A stretch of DNA of 64,000 bases, taken from Siderastrea siderea (Eukaryota; Cnidaria; Anthozoa; Scleractinia; Rhizangiidae). Below the pieces are notes generated by a model. The model was not told where the DNA came from. It worked only from the letters and a program-made list of their open reading frames with translations, and did no database searches. The translations under genes and the position numbers were made by a program. Positions 40,101-47,210 of the stretch are shown here, piece after piece. Numbering within the stretch: the stretch's first letter is position 1; each line of letters opens with the position of its first letter. The DNA lies in contig OZ034968.1 of assembly GCA_964030785.1 (NCBI GenBank), positions 74,756,427 through 74,820,426 on the forward strand. Direction: 5' to 3'.

Positions 40101-40730
40101 TTAGTCACTGTCGTCGTAATCCAATCGACGTCGTAACTTTTTACCTTGGGCCCAATCTTCCCAACCGGGTAAAGGTTTCAATCGTTCCACTTCACGAGCG
40201 GGTCCTTTGCCTTTGCGACTCTCGGCTAACTTTTTTTCCAAAGCCTTGCGTTGTTCTCGAAGGACTTCTAAACGTGACCGGCTATCCCCTCGACTGGTGG
40301 ATGGGCTCCCTTTCTTGACAATCTTACTGGTAGTGGCTGCTCCTTTGCCTTTCTTGGTTGCAGGGGTAATGGGTGGTTTGGGAGTCGACGGGCTGCCTTT
40401 TATCATGCGCTTCAACCATTGTTCCACGGGTCCCGTCACCAAATCCCCGGCTTCTTCTTCTTCTTCGCCTGGTGGAGCACCCGGCGCCCCCACACCCACC
40501 CCACCAGGAAATTGACGAATGCGTTTGGTTAACTTGATTAATTCTTGACTCAACGGTTTGGTTTGAGCATTGACCAGGGCTGGGGGTAATTGGGGATTGG
40601 CCAACAACACATGTTTTTTGGCGGCGAGCGTTGCGGCTTTGTTCAACAAGGCATTTTCGGTGAGTTCTCCTTTGTAATATTGAATGAGTTGTTCCAAGTC
40701 CTTGTGGGGAATCATGTACACTTCGTCCAT
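40101..40730 (-). CDS. Polinton virion-associated protein, low-complexity C-terminus
   Basis: 209 aa. N-terminus VYMIPHKDLEQLIQYYKGEL followed by an amphipathic helix (NKAATLAAKKHVLLAN) and PLSQELIKLTKRIRQF; this helical head is familiar from many Polintons but unnamed. The middle has GGVGVGAPGAPPGEEEEEAG. The remainder is basic with GSPST repeats, and the tail (RRRLDYDDSD) is acidic. Lies 3 bp upstream of the PLA2-like gene on the same strand. Function unknown. Confidence 0.62.
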   Translation of the reverse strand: MDEVYMIPHKDLEQLIQYYKGELTENALLNKAATLAAKKHVLLANPQLPPALVNAQTKPLSQELIKLTKRIRQFPGGVGVGAPGAPPGEEEEEAGDLVTGPVEQWLKRMIKGSPSTPKPPITPATKKGKGAATTSKIVKKGSPSTSRGDSRSRLEVLREQRKALEKKLAESRKGKGPAREVERLKPLPGWEDWAQGKKLRRRLDYDDSD

Positions 40731-40942
40731 GTTCGTTGACTACAGTCGGGGCAAAGTTCCCCGTCTTCCTGGTCACGGCAACTCTTACAAAGACGGGACT
40801 TTAAGATGTGTTGGTACTCTCGATACAACAGGTGATATTTATGCTTCCAATAATGACACTCGTCTTTCCACTGGTCGGTGGTCCGATTGGCCTCTTGTAA
40901 TAGAGCCATCCACGTAGGGAGGGTTAACGAAGACATTGACAT
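40712..40942 (-). CDS. Small protein with paired CxxC motifs
   Basis: 76 aa from ATG 40942. Trp-rich helix (TTDQWKDECHYWKHKYHLLY) followed by LCKSCRDQEDGELCPDC, a four-Cys zinc-knuckle pattern at the C-terminus. Overlaps the preceding gene's 3' end (40924) and the next gene's start (40730). Unrecognised. The frame-overlap pattern suggests it is real. Confidence 0.5.
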   Translation of the reverse strand: MSMSSLTLPTWMALLQEANRTTDQWKDECHYWKHKYHLLYREYQHILKSRLCKSCRDQEDGELCPDCSQRTWTKCT

Positions 40943-41241
40943 AGCACCTCGTGAAGTCCTTGAAACAATCCGCTTCCTTTTTGTTGGACTAACCACTGAC
41001 GACGTTTCTTGACGGAATGTCGACGACGTCCCAAATCACGTAGTACCTTTTTATAGGGTTGAAGTTTAGCCAGCATGGGTGGGGTGACAGGAATCTTGTT
41101 TTTTAAAAAGTTCAACACCAATTCACTCACAGCATTGATTTGATCGGCATTGGCATGTTGTAACAACTCTTGACGTTTGGAACCATTGGCTTCTTGTAAC
41201 ATGGACCGTAAAAACGGGAATTGACGTCGAAGACGTTGCAT
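40924..41241 (-). CDS. Conserved small Polinton helical protein
   Basis: 105 aa: FPFLRSMLQEANGSKRQELLQ, then NADQINAVSELVLNFLKNKIP, LAKLQPYKKVLRDLGRRRHS and VKKRRQWLVQQKGSGLF. This sequence order is one I recall as recurrent in Polintons, where the protein usually ends in a GG-F/L hydrophobic tail released by the protease. Here the tail after KGSGL is short. Probably a precursor virion peptide, by inference. Confidence 0.6.
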   Translation of the reverse strand: MQRLRRQFPFLRSMLQEANGSKRQELLQHANADQINAVSELVLNFLKNKIPVTPPMLAKLQPYKKVLRDLGRRRHSVKKRRQWLVQQKGSGLFQGLHEVLCQCLR

Positions 41242-41244
41242 CCT

Positions 41245-41409
41245 TTATCGGTGACGACGACGATACCGTTGATTGGCTTTTTGAATCGTGCGTTTTATAC
41301 GTTTATCCGTTTCCAAGGCCGCGGCTTTCCCCAATCCTACCATAGCGGGGACCAATAGATTTAAAAAACCACCTCGTTGACGACGGCGTCGTCTTCTCCT
41401 CCTCACCAT
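41245..41409 (-). CDS. 54-aa RRQRGG virion peptide
   Basis: A short ORF between two larger genes: Arg8 leader, QRGGFLNLLVPAMVGLGKAA, then a basic tail ending RYRRRHR. Same plan as the 61-aa gene at 46709: Arg leader, QRGG site, hydrophobic helix. Its ATG overlaps the stop of the 110-aa gene at 41403. Probably a pVI/pX-like processed peptide. Confidence 0.55.
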   Translation of the reverse strand: MVRRRRRRRRQRGGFLNLLVPAMVGLGKAAALETDKRIKRTIQKANQRYRRRHR

Positions 41410-41735
41410 GGTCGACCCGTCAATAGCCGTTGAAGGGCTTTGTCTTGTTTGATGAGGTCTTGCGTCTCTTTATAGCCTTGACGGGTATTGCGTTTGAAAT
41501 CGGACCACCAACCCCCACCTCGTTGTCGTCGGACATGTTGTACATTATCGGTAATGCCTTTCAAGGCTTGACCCCCTAATTTGCCTAAAGCCAGTCCAAA
41601 CCCAGGCGCTGGACCTGATAGAAACATACTCATGCCATGGGCAATTTTATCCACCAAACGGGGTTTGCGGCGCATTAAAGCCCCTCCTCGTTGTTTCCTT
41701 TTTCGGCGTCGTCGTCGTCGTTGTTGGACGGCCAT
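41403..41735 (-). CDS. 110-aa basic virion protein with two QRGG sites
   Basis: Leader RRRRRRKRKQRGGALMRRK, then a hydrophobic segment (MSMFLSGPAPGFGLALGKLG), a second site VRRQRGGGWWSD and a charged C-terminal helix. The two QRGG sites would divide it into a leader, a membrane-active middle and a C-terminal peptide. It overlaps the 3' end of the two-TM gene at its 5' end. An ATAAAAAG box lies 33 bp upstream. Confidence 0.6.
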   Translation of the reverse strand: MAVQQRRRRRRKRKQRGGALMRRKPRLVDKIAHGMSMFLSGPAPGFGLALGKLGGQALKGITDNVQHVRRQRGGGWWSDFKRNTRQGYKETQDLIKQDKALQRLLTGRPW

Positions 41736-42340
41736 GGTTCTAAGAGTGTGGGACTAGGAGGGAGCGGCTTTTTATGGATCCAATACTCTTTAGGTCTCAA
41801 GGGACGAGGACATCCATCTACATAGCATAGGCCTTCCAAGGGTTGGTACACAAAATGACCATGGTAATCTTGGACACATCGTTTGGGTAACGGAGGGGTG
41901 AAATCCACAATGGTATCATCCAAGGTTTGCATCTTGATTAAAAATCGTTCCAGATCCTCCAAGGGAATACCCCGCACATGGGTTTTCAATTCGGTCAAGG
42001 CTTTGGCATAGGTGGTAAACGCAAATCGACTCATGGTCACTTTAAATCGGTATTGTTTAAAATCATTCCATCCTTTGACCACGGTCCCCACGGCCGCCAA
42101 ACACGCTACCAATGTACTATTTTCCAATAGCGGGCCCGCAATCATACCAGCAGCCATCAGGAGTAAGGCCATGCCATTGAACAAGGCATTGATACATCTG
42201 TAATGATTCAACATTTTTCGATAACACCACCATTGTTGATGATAAAAGGCATACAAGGAATCCATGCGTTGTAATAATTCTGGGGGGAAGGGAAGACCAT
42301 GCTGTTTCGATCCATTCAATAACGACACGATGGTTTTCAT
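41675..42340 (-). CDS. Inner two-TM membrane protein
   Basis: 221 aa. A YAFYHQQWWCYRKMLNHY helix precedes two hydrophobic segments (about 50-68, ALFNGMALLLMAAGMIAGPL; about 75-92). It is followed by a conserved soluble part (SRFAFTTYAKALTELKTHVRG, LDDTIVDFTPPLP). The outer element has a recognisable homologue at 57675 (FYHKKYW, SKFAYTSYEKVLIDLRSFMRG, LDDIIIDMCPL), placed at its opposite end. This extra, less conserved C-terminus (about 165-221) is Pro-rich. Possibly an envelope/inner-membrane or egress protein; function unknown. Confidence 0.7.
   Translation of the reverse strand: MKTIVSLLNGSKQHGLPFPPELLQRMDSLYAFYHQQWWCYRKMLNHYRCINALFNGMALLLMAAGMIAGPLLENSTLVACLAAVGTVVKGWNDFKQYRFKVTMSRFAFTTYAKALTELKTHVRGIPLEDLERFLIKMQTLDDTIVDFTPPLPKRCVQDYHGHFVYQPLEGLCYVDGCPRPLRPKEYWIHKKPLPPSPTLLEPWPSNNDDDDAEKGNNEEGL
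41768..41775 (-). promoter_or_regulatory. TATA-like box, 110-aa virion gene
   Basis: ATAAAAAG on the minus strand, 33 bp from the ATG at 41735, inside the two-TM gene. Confidence 0.45.
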
Positions 42341-42342
42341 CT

Positions 42343-42792
42343 TTACGGCGAAACACGGGACGACGAGGTTTGTACGCTCGGTGCTCCTCCTTGTTTATAA
42401 CTGGTCACAATGCTATTGGTCATGGTGACATTAGCAATTTCACGTCCTTGGGCCAACTGTTCTTGATCTTGTAACAGCATACGTAAACGTCGTTGTAAAT
42501 CTGCTTGACGCAAGGTACGAGGCTGTCTGCCAGAACTCCCAGACGTCCAAGATCCTCGAGGGGTGGCTGGATTAGAGGCCGGTGTCAAAGGGGAAGTGGG
42601 GGTATTTCGTCGTCGTCCTCGTATTCGTCTCGGTCGTCGTCCACGACGACCCCCACCACCACCTCCACCTCCACCACCACCACCTCCACCTCCACCACCA
42701 CCACCTCCACCTCCACCACCACCAGCACCACCAGCACCTCCACCACCACCACCAGCACCACCAGCACCACGTCCAGCACCACCACGTCCAGC

Positions 42793-42823
<31 letters not shown>

Positions 42824-43278
42824 CCACCACGTCCACCACCAGCACCACCACCACGTCCACCACCACGTCCACCACGTCCACCACCACGCCCATTACCATT
42901 ACCCCCAGCACCCGCTGCTGTTCGAGCACCCGCTGCCAAGGGTACGCTAGGAGGACTCGCAGGGGTTCGAGCACCAGAAGACGGTGGGGTGGTGTGTATG
43001 CTACGGTAGGATTGACTTCCTTGACTTCCTACCCCGGCTGGGGAAGAGGCCTGCACAGGGGGCACACCATCTACACCGACAGGGGGGATGGATTGCATAA
43101 ACCGATAGAGGGGTTCGTCGCCTATTTCCTCCTGGGCGACGTCGAGAAGGCCTTGGTCTCCCGACCAAAATAAATCTTGCCAGGCCCTTGGGGACATTTG
43201 ATTGCCGCTGGTCGCTCCCACCCCCGCAGGGGACACGGTATCGTACGATTGCGGAGGTTGACGGTCATCATCGGCCAT
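42343..43278 (-). CDS. Gly-rich low-complexity virion protein
   Basis: 311 aa. The N-terminal 110 residues are Ser/Pro-rich. Residues about 115-210 are almost pure Gly with scattered Arg and Ala (GGN codons, seen as CCACCA on plus). It is followed by RRGRRPRRIRGRRR and a conserved-looking C-terminus (TMTNSIVTSYKQGGAPSVQ) that I recall from other Polintons. A TATAAAG lies about 40 bp upstream, inside the 3' end of the ATPase gene. Length is probably polymorphic because of the trinucleotide array. Confidence 0.62.
42645..42935. repeat. Trinucleotide-rich (CCACCN) tract
   Basis: About 290 bp of CCACCA/CCTCCA/CCAGCA repeats encoding the poly-Gly region on the minus strand. It opens long spurious frames on both strands. 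Confidence 0.85.
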
Positions 43279-43317
43279 GGTTTGCTTTTCTCTTTTTTAC
43301 CTGTTCCAAGGGGGTGC

Positions 43318-43324
43318 CTTTATA
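43318..43324 (-). promoter_or_regulatory. TATA box, Gly-rich gene
   Basis: TATAAAG on the minus strand, 40 bp from the ATG at 43278, overlapping the ATPase 3' end. Confidence 0.5.
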
Positions 43325-43973
43325 GGCGTTTTTGATAGGTGCGAGTCCATCCTTCGTCTTTTAACAGGTGACTCAACACCCGTTGTTGATCGGACGAGGC
43401 GGGATGTAAATCCAAGACCAAATACCCATACGGTCGCGTAGTGGCTTGATGAAACGTCTCCAACGTGTCTTTCCAAGTGGTCGGAAACGATTGAAGCATG
43501 ACATTGCGTACCCCTAATTGATCTCGGGGGTTCTTGAACGCCACAATGTAATGGGCATTGCGGGATATACTTTTCGCATAGCGACCCACGGGAAACATGT
43601 CTTGGTACAAGTAGAGCACCGTCACCCCTTGATGATGCGAATGTTTGGTGAATAAATCCAACACGCGTTTATCGTGACTCCCTTCATCCATTAAATCATC
43701 CAAAACCAGGACCCCCTGTCCTTCAGGAAACCATTGCACTAAGGCCTCATGATCGGGAATTCCTTCGTGAAACACCACCCCTTGATCTTGCATGCTTCGA
43801 AATCGATCTTGCCAGGCCCCATAACAATAATGCATTTGGGTTGGTGGACTTTCAAACAACTCCGGGTTGTCTACCAAGAGTTTTTCCGTAAACGCGGTTT
43901 TCCCACATCCCGAAGGACCCACCACCAAGATAGAGGAAGGCGTATGAAAACGAAACGGTTTCCCCGTTTGCAT
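43320..43973 (-). CDS. ATP: Inner genome-packaging ATPase
   Basis: 217 aa. Walker A VVGPSGCGKTAF (GPSGCGKT at 19-26), Walker B GVLVLDDLMDE (about 89-99), then HSHHQGVTVLYLYQDMFPVG, the conserved region after Walker B in Polinton/adenovirus-IVa2-like packaging ATPases. In contrast to the outer element, it lies on the same strand as the capsid genes. Intact, with a normal length. An AATAAAAAG core element sits 39 bp upstream, abutting the tRNA-like gene. Confidence 0.9.
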   Translation of the reverse strand: MQTGKPFRFHTPSSILVVGPSGCGKTAFTEKLLVDNPELFESPPTQMHYCYGAWQDRFRSMQDQGVVFHEGIPDHEALVQWFPEGQGVLVLDDLMDEGSHDKRVLDLFTKHSHHQGVTVLYLYQDMFPVGRYAKSISRNAHYIVAFKNPRDQLGVRNVMLQSFPTTWKDTLETFHQATTRPYGYLVLDLHPASSDQQRVLSHLLKDEGWTRTYQKRL

Positions 43974-44011
43974 GATGATGACGAACTACCCTTAGAAAAA
44001 AAAAAAGGCAC

Positions 44012-44020
44012 CTTTTTATT
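44012..44020 (-). promoter_or_regulatory. TATA-like box, inner ATPase
   Basis: AATAAAAAG on the minus strand, 39 bp from the ATPase ATG. It directly follows the tRNA-like gene's acceptor. Confidence 0.42.
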
Positions 44021-44108
44021 GGAATCGGTGGGACTCGAACCCACGCACGACCCAATCGCTATCCTGGATCAAAGGTCCAAAGGCTCTAACCGACTGAGCT
44101 ACGACTCC
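44020..44108 (-). tRNA. Class II-like tRNA (isotype uncertain) inside inner element
   Basis: 88-89 nt on the minus strand. Seven-pair acceptor GGAGTCG/CGATTCC (one G-T), D arm TAGCTCAGTCGGTTAGAGC (perfect A box), T arm GTGGGTTCGAGTCCCAC (perfect B box), discriminator A. A long variable arm (GCGAT/GTCGT) explains the class II length. The anticodon stem is best drawn as TTGGA/TCCAG with loop CCTTTGA, which has C instead of U at position 33, so the anticodon (TTT or an alternative) is unsure. A T11 run about 10 bp downstream can terminate RNA polymerase III. Confidence 0.72.
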
Positions 44109-44136
44109 GACACCAGTTTTTTCCAACAAATTTTAT

Positions 44137-44676
44137 TTAAGCATTACATTGATGATACGGATGACAACACAGTTGATACCATCTGGCTTCTTGGCCTACA
44201 ATCAATTGTTGAAGGCGTTGACCGGCTTGATGGTCATTGCTTACATAATCATGATCCGAAAACTCATTTAAAAACGCTTGCAAGGTTCGTCCACGGGCTT
44301 TGGCTTTCAAATACAACAAGGCGTAATCACCACAACTCTTGCTTGAAATGGCTTGGAGGGACTTGCCATTGGTCACTACATACTTCCAATGTTGGACAAT
44401 CCAATCTCGTAACGGGGTCGCTTGCACGTACGTATCCAATGGCAAAGCATAACTGTCCAGGACTTCACACACCTTTCCATCCGTCCACACCGCTAACCAA
44501 TGTTGTCCGGGTTGATCGTGTGGGTCCGTATTCACAATGTACCCTTGAGGGGTAGTCTTGACAGGAGTCTTGGGTAAACGATCACAGGCCACCGTCCCGT
44601 AAAAGACCGGGTTCAATTGGGGGTCGTCGCGGGCTAAATAATCCAATTGCACATTATTCAAGGCCACATGTTCCAT
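44137..44676 (-). CDS. PRO: Inner adenain-like cysteine protease
   Basis: 179 aa from ATG 44676, 4 bp after the MCP stop; an alternative ATG at 44751 would overlap MCP. Catalytic set: His in GQHWLAVWTDG, Asp in EVLDSYALPL, Gln in GKSLQAISS and Cys in KSCGDYALLYLK, the adenovirus protease order. It is expected to cleave the RRQRGG-type precursors of this element. N-terminus NNVQLDYLARD resembles the protease start. Intact. Confidence 0.86.
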   Translation of the reverse strand: MEHVALNNVQLDYLARDDPQLNPVFYGTVACDRLPKTPVKTTPQGYIVNTDPHDQPGQHWLAVWTDGKVCEVLDSYALPLDTYVQATPLRDWIVQHWKYVVTNGKSLQAISSKSCGDYALLYLKAKARGRTLQAFLNEFSDHDYVSNDHQAGQRLQQLIVGQEARWYQLCCHPYHQCNA

Positions 44677-44680
44677 TTCT

Positions 44681-46081
44681 TCAGTGCTGGTAAATGTTAT
44701 ACAACACGGCTCCGTTCCTGTCAATCTCCAGCAAATTCTCAAATTCTCCATACACGAGTACGGTTATATTCACACCGGGGGCAGCTCCAAATTCCAACAC
44801 CAGTTGTAAATCGCCTGTTTGCTTGGGGTTGAGGTTTTGACTGTCAGCACATCCATTGGCCACATTGTCAAACATGAACAAGGTACAATTTTTCCTGTGG
44901 CCCCAATCCAGCAGTTCTACCATATTGCCTTTCTTTTTACACCAAGCACCACTGGCTTGCAGAAAACGGAAGTAGCCTAGATTATCTCGGGTGCCATTGT
45001 TGTGCACTAACTGGAGGGTTTCATAAGGGTACTCTTCTCCTCTGACAATCTGTTTAATGGAACTCAGACCAAATTTCTGGAAACAGAACGGATCTCGGGT
45101 CACATCTCCATTGAAGGCACGGCTGTCCAGTAACCCCACAATCAATCGGTCAGGTATTCTGTTTTGAAACAGGTTCGGGATATCAAAGCGGACCAGGTTG
45201 TTTTGCATGCTGAAGGTCCGGATTTCACTGCGGACGGTCGGGTAAGCCGCCACTTGGCCTTCATTGTGTCTTTTTTCAGATATACTCTGGTAGATGGCGT
45301 CATTCAAACGCAGTTGACAGAGATGAAACCGTAGTTTCACATCGCCTTCTAGTAATCGGCCAGCTAGAGCCACTCCATTCAAAAACAAGCTGGGGCTGTT
45401 GAAATGAAATTTCATCTTGATTTCGATGCCTGGCACCAACAGTTTGCCGGTATGAAACACTTCCAAGTGGGGGGTAAACACTAGACTGTGGGTGGCACCT
45501 GCAGCATACTTGGCGGTTTCGGCTACCATGGCGGCCAAGGCTGCTTTGTGATGGGCGGGGAGATCCCGGTAGTCATTATGGGGTGTAGCGCTGTCGGTAT
45601 TGTTGCCAGTCCATTGGGGTGGGAAATCCACTTGATTGTACCATCCTTGGGGTCCTAACACGGTCTTGCCATCTTCTCGGTCATAATTCAGCAAGGTTTC
45701 CAGGTAAGCTTTGTAATGATACGTGTCGGATTGTGGACTGATCAACGTGCCATTCAACTGCAAGTCAATTTGTTTGATGATGGAATGAGCCAAATTATTG
45801 ACGGGCCACAATTTCTCCGCGGCCACCAAGTTCCCGTTATCGTCCTTTTTCAAACTCAATTCCATGGTAAAGTAACTGCGTCCCAAATCCACAAAATCGT
45901 CCAACCCCGGTATGATGAATTCCACGGGATTGATACCCGTGGTGGTGGGTTGGATGGTGACCATGCGATAGGCATTGATGCTAATGTCGGTCGGTGGCAC
46001 CTTGAAAATCCGTAAGGCAGGGTTGACGGTCCCTTCGGAACGCTCGTGAGCCGGGGCGGTTTGTGTACTCACGTCAGGCAT
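44681..46081 (-). CDS. MCP: Inner major capsid protein (double jelly roll type)
   Basis: 466 aa. NPALRIFKVPPTDISINAYR, then GINPVEFIIPGLDDFVDLGR, SYFTMELSLKK, the NLAHSIIKQIDLQLNGTLIS block and TYHYKAYLETLLNYDREDG, with NLLEIDRNGAVLYN near the end. I recognise this as the MCP type of one group of animal Polintons; it is unrelated by eye to the outer MCP. It sits between the protease and the basic virion genes. Intact. TATAAAAA lies about 46 bp upstream. Confidence 0.86.
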   Translation of the reverse strand: MPDVSTQTAPAHERSEGTVNPALRIFKVPPTDISINAYRMVTIQPTTTGINPVEFIIPGLDDFVDLGRSYFTMELSLKKDDNGNLVAAEKLWPVNNLAHSIIKQIDLQLNGTLISPQSDTYHYKAYLETLLNYDREDGKTVLGPQGWYNQVDFPPQWTGNNTDSATPHNDYRDLPAHHKAALAAMVAETAKYAAGATHSLVFTPHLEVFHTGKLLVPGIEIKMKFHFNSPSLFLNGVALAGRLLEGDVKLRFHLCQLRLNDAIYQSISEKRHNEGQVAAYPTVRSEIRTFSMQNNLVRFDIPNLFQNRIPDRLIVGLLDSRAFNGDVTRDPFCFQKFGLSSIKQIVRGEEYPYETLQLVHNNGTRDNLGYFRFLQASGAWCKKKGNMVELLDWGHRKNCTLFMFDNVANGCADSQNLNPKQTGDLQLVLEFGAAPGVNITVLVYGEFENLLEIDRNGAVLYNIYQH

Positions 46082-46083
46082 GT

Positions 46084-46314
46084 TTAACGTCGTCGTCGAG
46101 TGGTACCCCGTCGTCGTCGTGAGGGGTTTTTATAGCGTCGTCGTCGTGCTAAACGTTGTCTCAAATCAAACCCGGGGACTCGCATCACCTCGGGACTTAA
46201 CCATCCACCACGTTGTCGTCGTCGCATGAGTTTCCAAAACGGATACAGTCCACCCCATTGAGACAACCCTCGATTACTACGAATCCGTCGAGGTCGTGAA
46301 TGCACGGGTTCCAT
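46084..46314 (-). CDS. 76-aa Arg-rich virion protein with RRQRGG site
   Basis: Encodes MRRRQRGGWLSPEVMRV in the middle and a C-terminal run of Arg (RRRRGTTRRRR). The layout is typical of adenovirus pVII/pX-like DNA-condensing proteins cut by the viral protease. Two bases separate it from the MCP start. Confidence 0.55.
   Translation of the reverse strand: MEPVHSRPRRIRSNRGLSQWGGLYPFWKLMRRRQRGGWLSPEVMRVPGFDLRQRLARRRRYKNPSRRRRGTTRRRR
46127..46134 (-). promoter_or_regulatory. TATA box, inner MCP
   Basis: TATAAAAA on the minus strand, 46 bp from the MCP ATG, within the 76-aa basic gene. Confidence 0.5.
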
Positions 46315-46640
46315 TAGACTCCCAAAATATCACGTGCACGTTTGGTTTGTTTGGGAAATAAGGCAGTGGCTACACGCACAGCGTCTTTCACGTTCTTATG
46401 ACTCAAGGCTTTCTTGGCTTGTTTGGTGATTTCCTTTTTAAGGACGTCTTCGGCTTTGCGTTTGATACCTCGTGTCAAACCCGTTTCCAAGCCTCTCTTG
46501 ATATTACTAGGCAATTTTAAAGGATTTCGCGTCCTTATAAGACCTTGCAACCCCCCGCACATCAGATCCGTCATCACTCCTTTGCCTTGTTGATCATACC
46601 ACTCGTCGGTTCGAAATCGTGTCAAACTTCCCCCACGCAT
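46314..46640 (-). CDS. 108-aa basic virion protein
   Basis: Starts MRGGSLTRFRTDEWYDQQ, with an RGG-S/L site already at residue 2-5. Then two amphipathic Lys-rich helices (KRKAEDVLKKEITKQAKKAL; VKDAVRVATALFPKQTKR). It resembles the helical part of minor capsid proteins of other Polintons. TATAAAAAG lies about 57 bp upstream. Confidence 0.55.
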   Translation of the reverse strand: MRGGSLTRFRTDEWYDQQGKGVMTDLMCGGLQGLIRTRNPLKLPSNIKRGLETGLTRGIKRKAEDVLKKEITKQAKKALSHKNVKDAVRVATALFPKQTKRARDILGV

Positions 46641-46696
46641 GGTGTCTTCTTCTTCACCAGGGATAAACGTTTTTGTTTGGGCTTTATGGGACTCCC

Positions 46697-46705
46697 CTTT
46701 TTATA
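46697..46705 (-). promoter_or_regulatory. TATA box, 108-aa virion gene
   Basis: TATAAAAAG on the minus strand, 57 bp from the ATG at 46640. Confidence 0.5.
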
Positions 46706-46708
46706 CCG

Positions 46709-46894
46709 TCATCGTCGTTTTTTCCGAAAAGCGGCTTCCAACCCTTTTTTAGCCCCGTAACTCGCGGCACCACTTGCGGCACCCAACGCCACAGCTTTTC
46801 CCCCAGCGATCAAGGCTGGAATGAGGGCCGCCAGGGGCAAGAGGCCCCCTCGTTGCCTTCTTCGTCTCCTTCGACGCACTCTTGTCTTGGGCAT
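46709..46894 (-). CDS. 61-aa RRQRGG membrane-active-like peptide
   Basis: Arg-rich leader RRRRRRRQRGGLLPLAALIP, then an Ala/Gly-rich hydrophobic helix (ALIAGGKAVALGAASGAAS) and a basic end. It is a close structural parallel to the 54-aa gene at 41245. TATAAAAAG lies 30 bp upstream of its ATG. Confidence 0.57.
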   Translation of the reverse strand: MPKTRVRRRRRRRQRGGLLPLAALIPALIAGGKAVALGAASGAASYGAKKGLEAAFRKKRR

Positions 46895-46923
46895 CTTTGT
46901 TTGTTTTTCACAACTCTTGTTTT

Positions 46924-46932
46924 CTTTTTATA
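46924..46932 (-). promoter_or_regulatory. TATA box, 61-aa virion gene
   Basis: TATAAAAAG on the minus strand, 30 bp from the ATG at 46894. Confidence 0.55.
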
Positions 46933-46933
46933 C

Positions 46934-47173
46934 TCACATGACGTTGCACGTAAACGATTCCCCCGCCCACCGTTTGCGTTTCCCACTTCGCATTTCTTCC
47001 ATACGTTTCTTCGTTGATCTTAGGTAATTCTTTTTGGCTAACTTTTCTACCCCTTTGGTGATGGACCAAGCGGCCTTAGGAATCCCGGCAATCACTGCAT
47101 TGACCCCTTCCCCCGCTTGTGGACGCTGTGGTCGGCGTCGTCGTCGTCGTCGTCGTCGTCGTTTCGGAGGCAT
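46934..47173 (-). CDS. 79-aa Arg-rich core-like protein
   Basis: Leader with ten Arg, then EGVNAVIAGIPKAAWSITKG, and a basic C-terminus (LRSTKKRMEEMRSGKRKRW). It is probably DNA-associated in the virion. ATAAAAAAG lies about 29 bp upstream. Confidence 0.55.
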   Translation of the reverse strand: MPPKRRRRRRRRRRPQRPQAGEGVNAVIAGIPKAAWSITKGVEKLAKKNYLRSTKKRMEEMRSGKRKRWAGESFTCNVM

Positions 47174-47201
47174 GATTGATTTGGGTTCCCTTCTCGTCTC
47201 T

Positions 47202-47210
47202 CTTTTTTAT
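47202..47210 (-). promoter_or_regulatory. TATA-like box, 79-aa virion gene
   Basis: ATAAAAAAG on the minus strand, 29 bp from the ATG at 47173. Confidence 0.45.

Noticed and set aside
42505..43173. Long plus-strand frames rich in Ser/Thr, Pro or His opposite the Gly-rich gene
   Set aside because: They are mirror frames of the CCACCN trinucleotide array; all six frames stay open there for compositional reasons. The minus-strand gene has a TATA box, an ATG and a conserved C-terminus.
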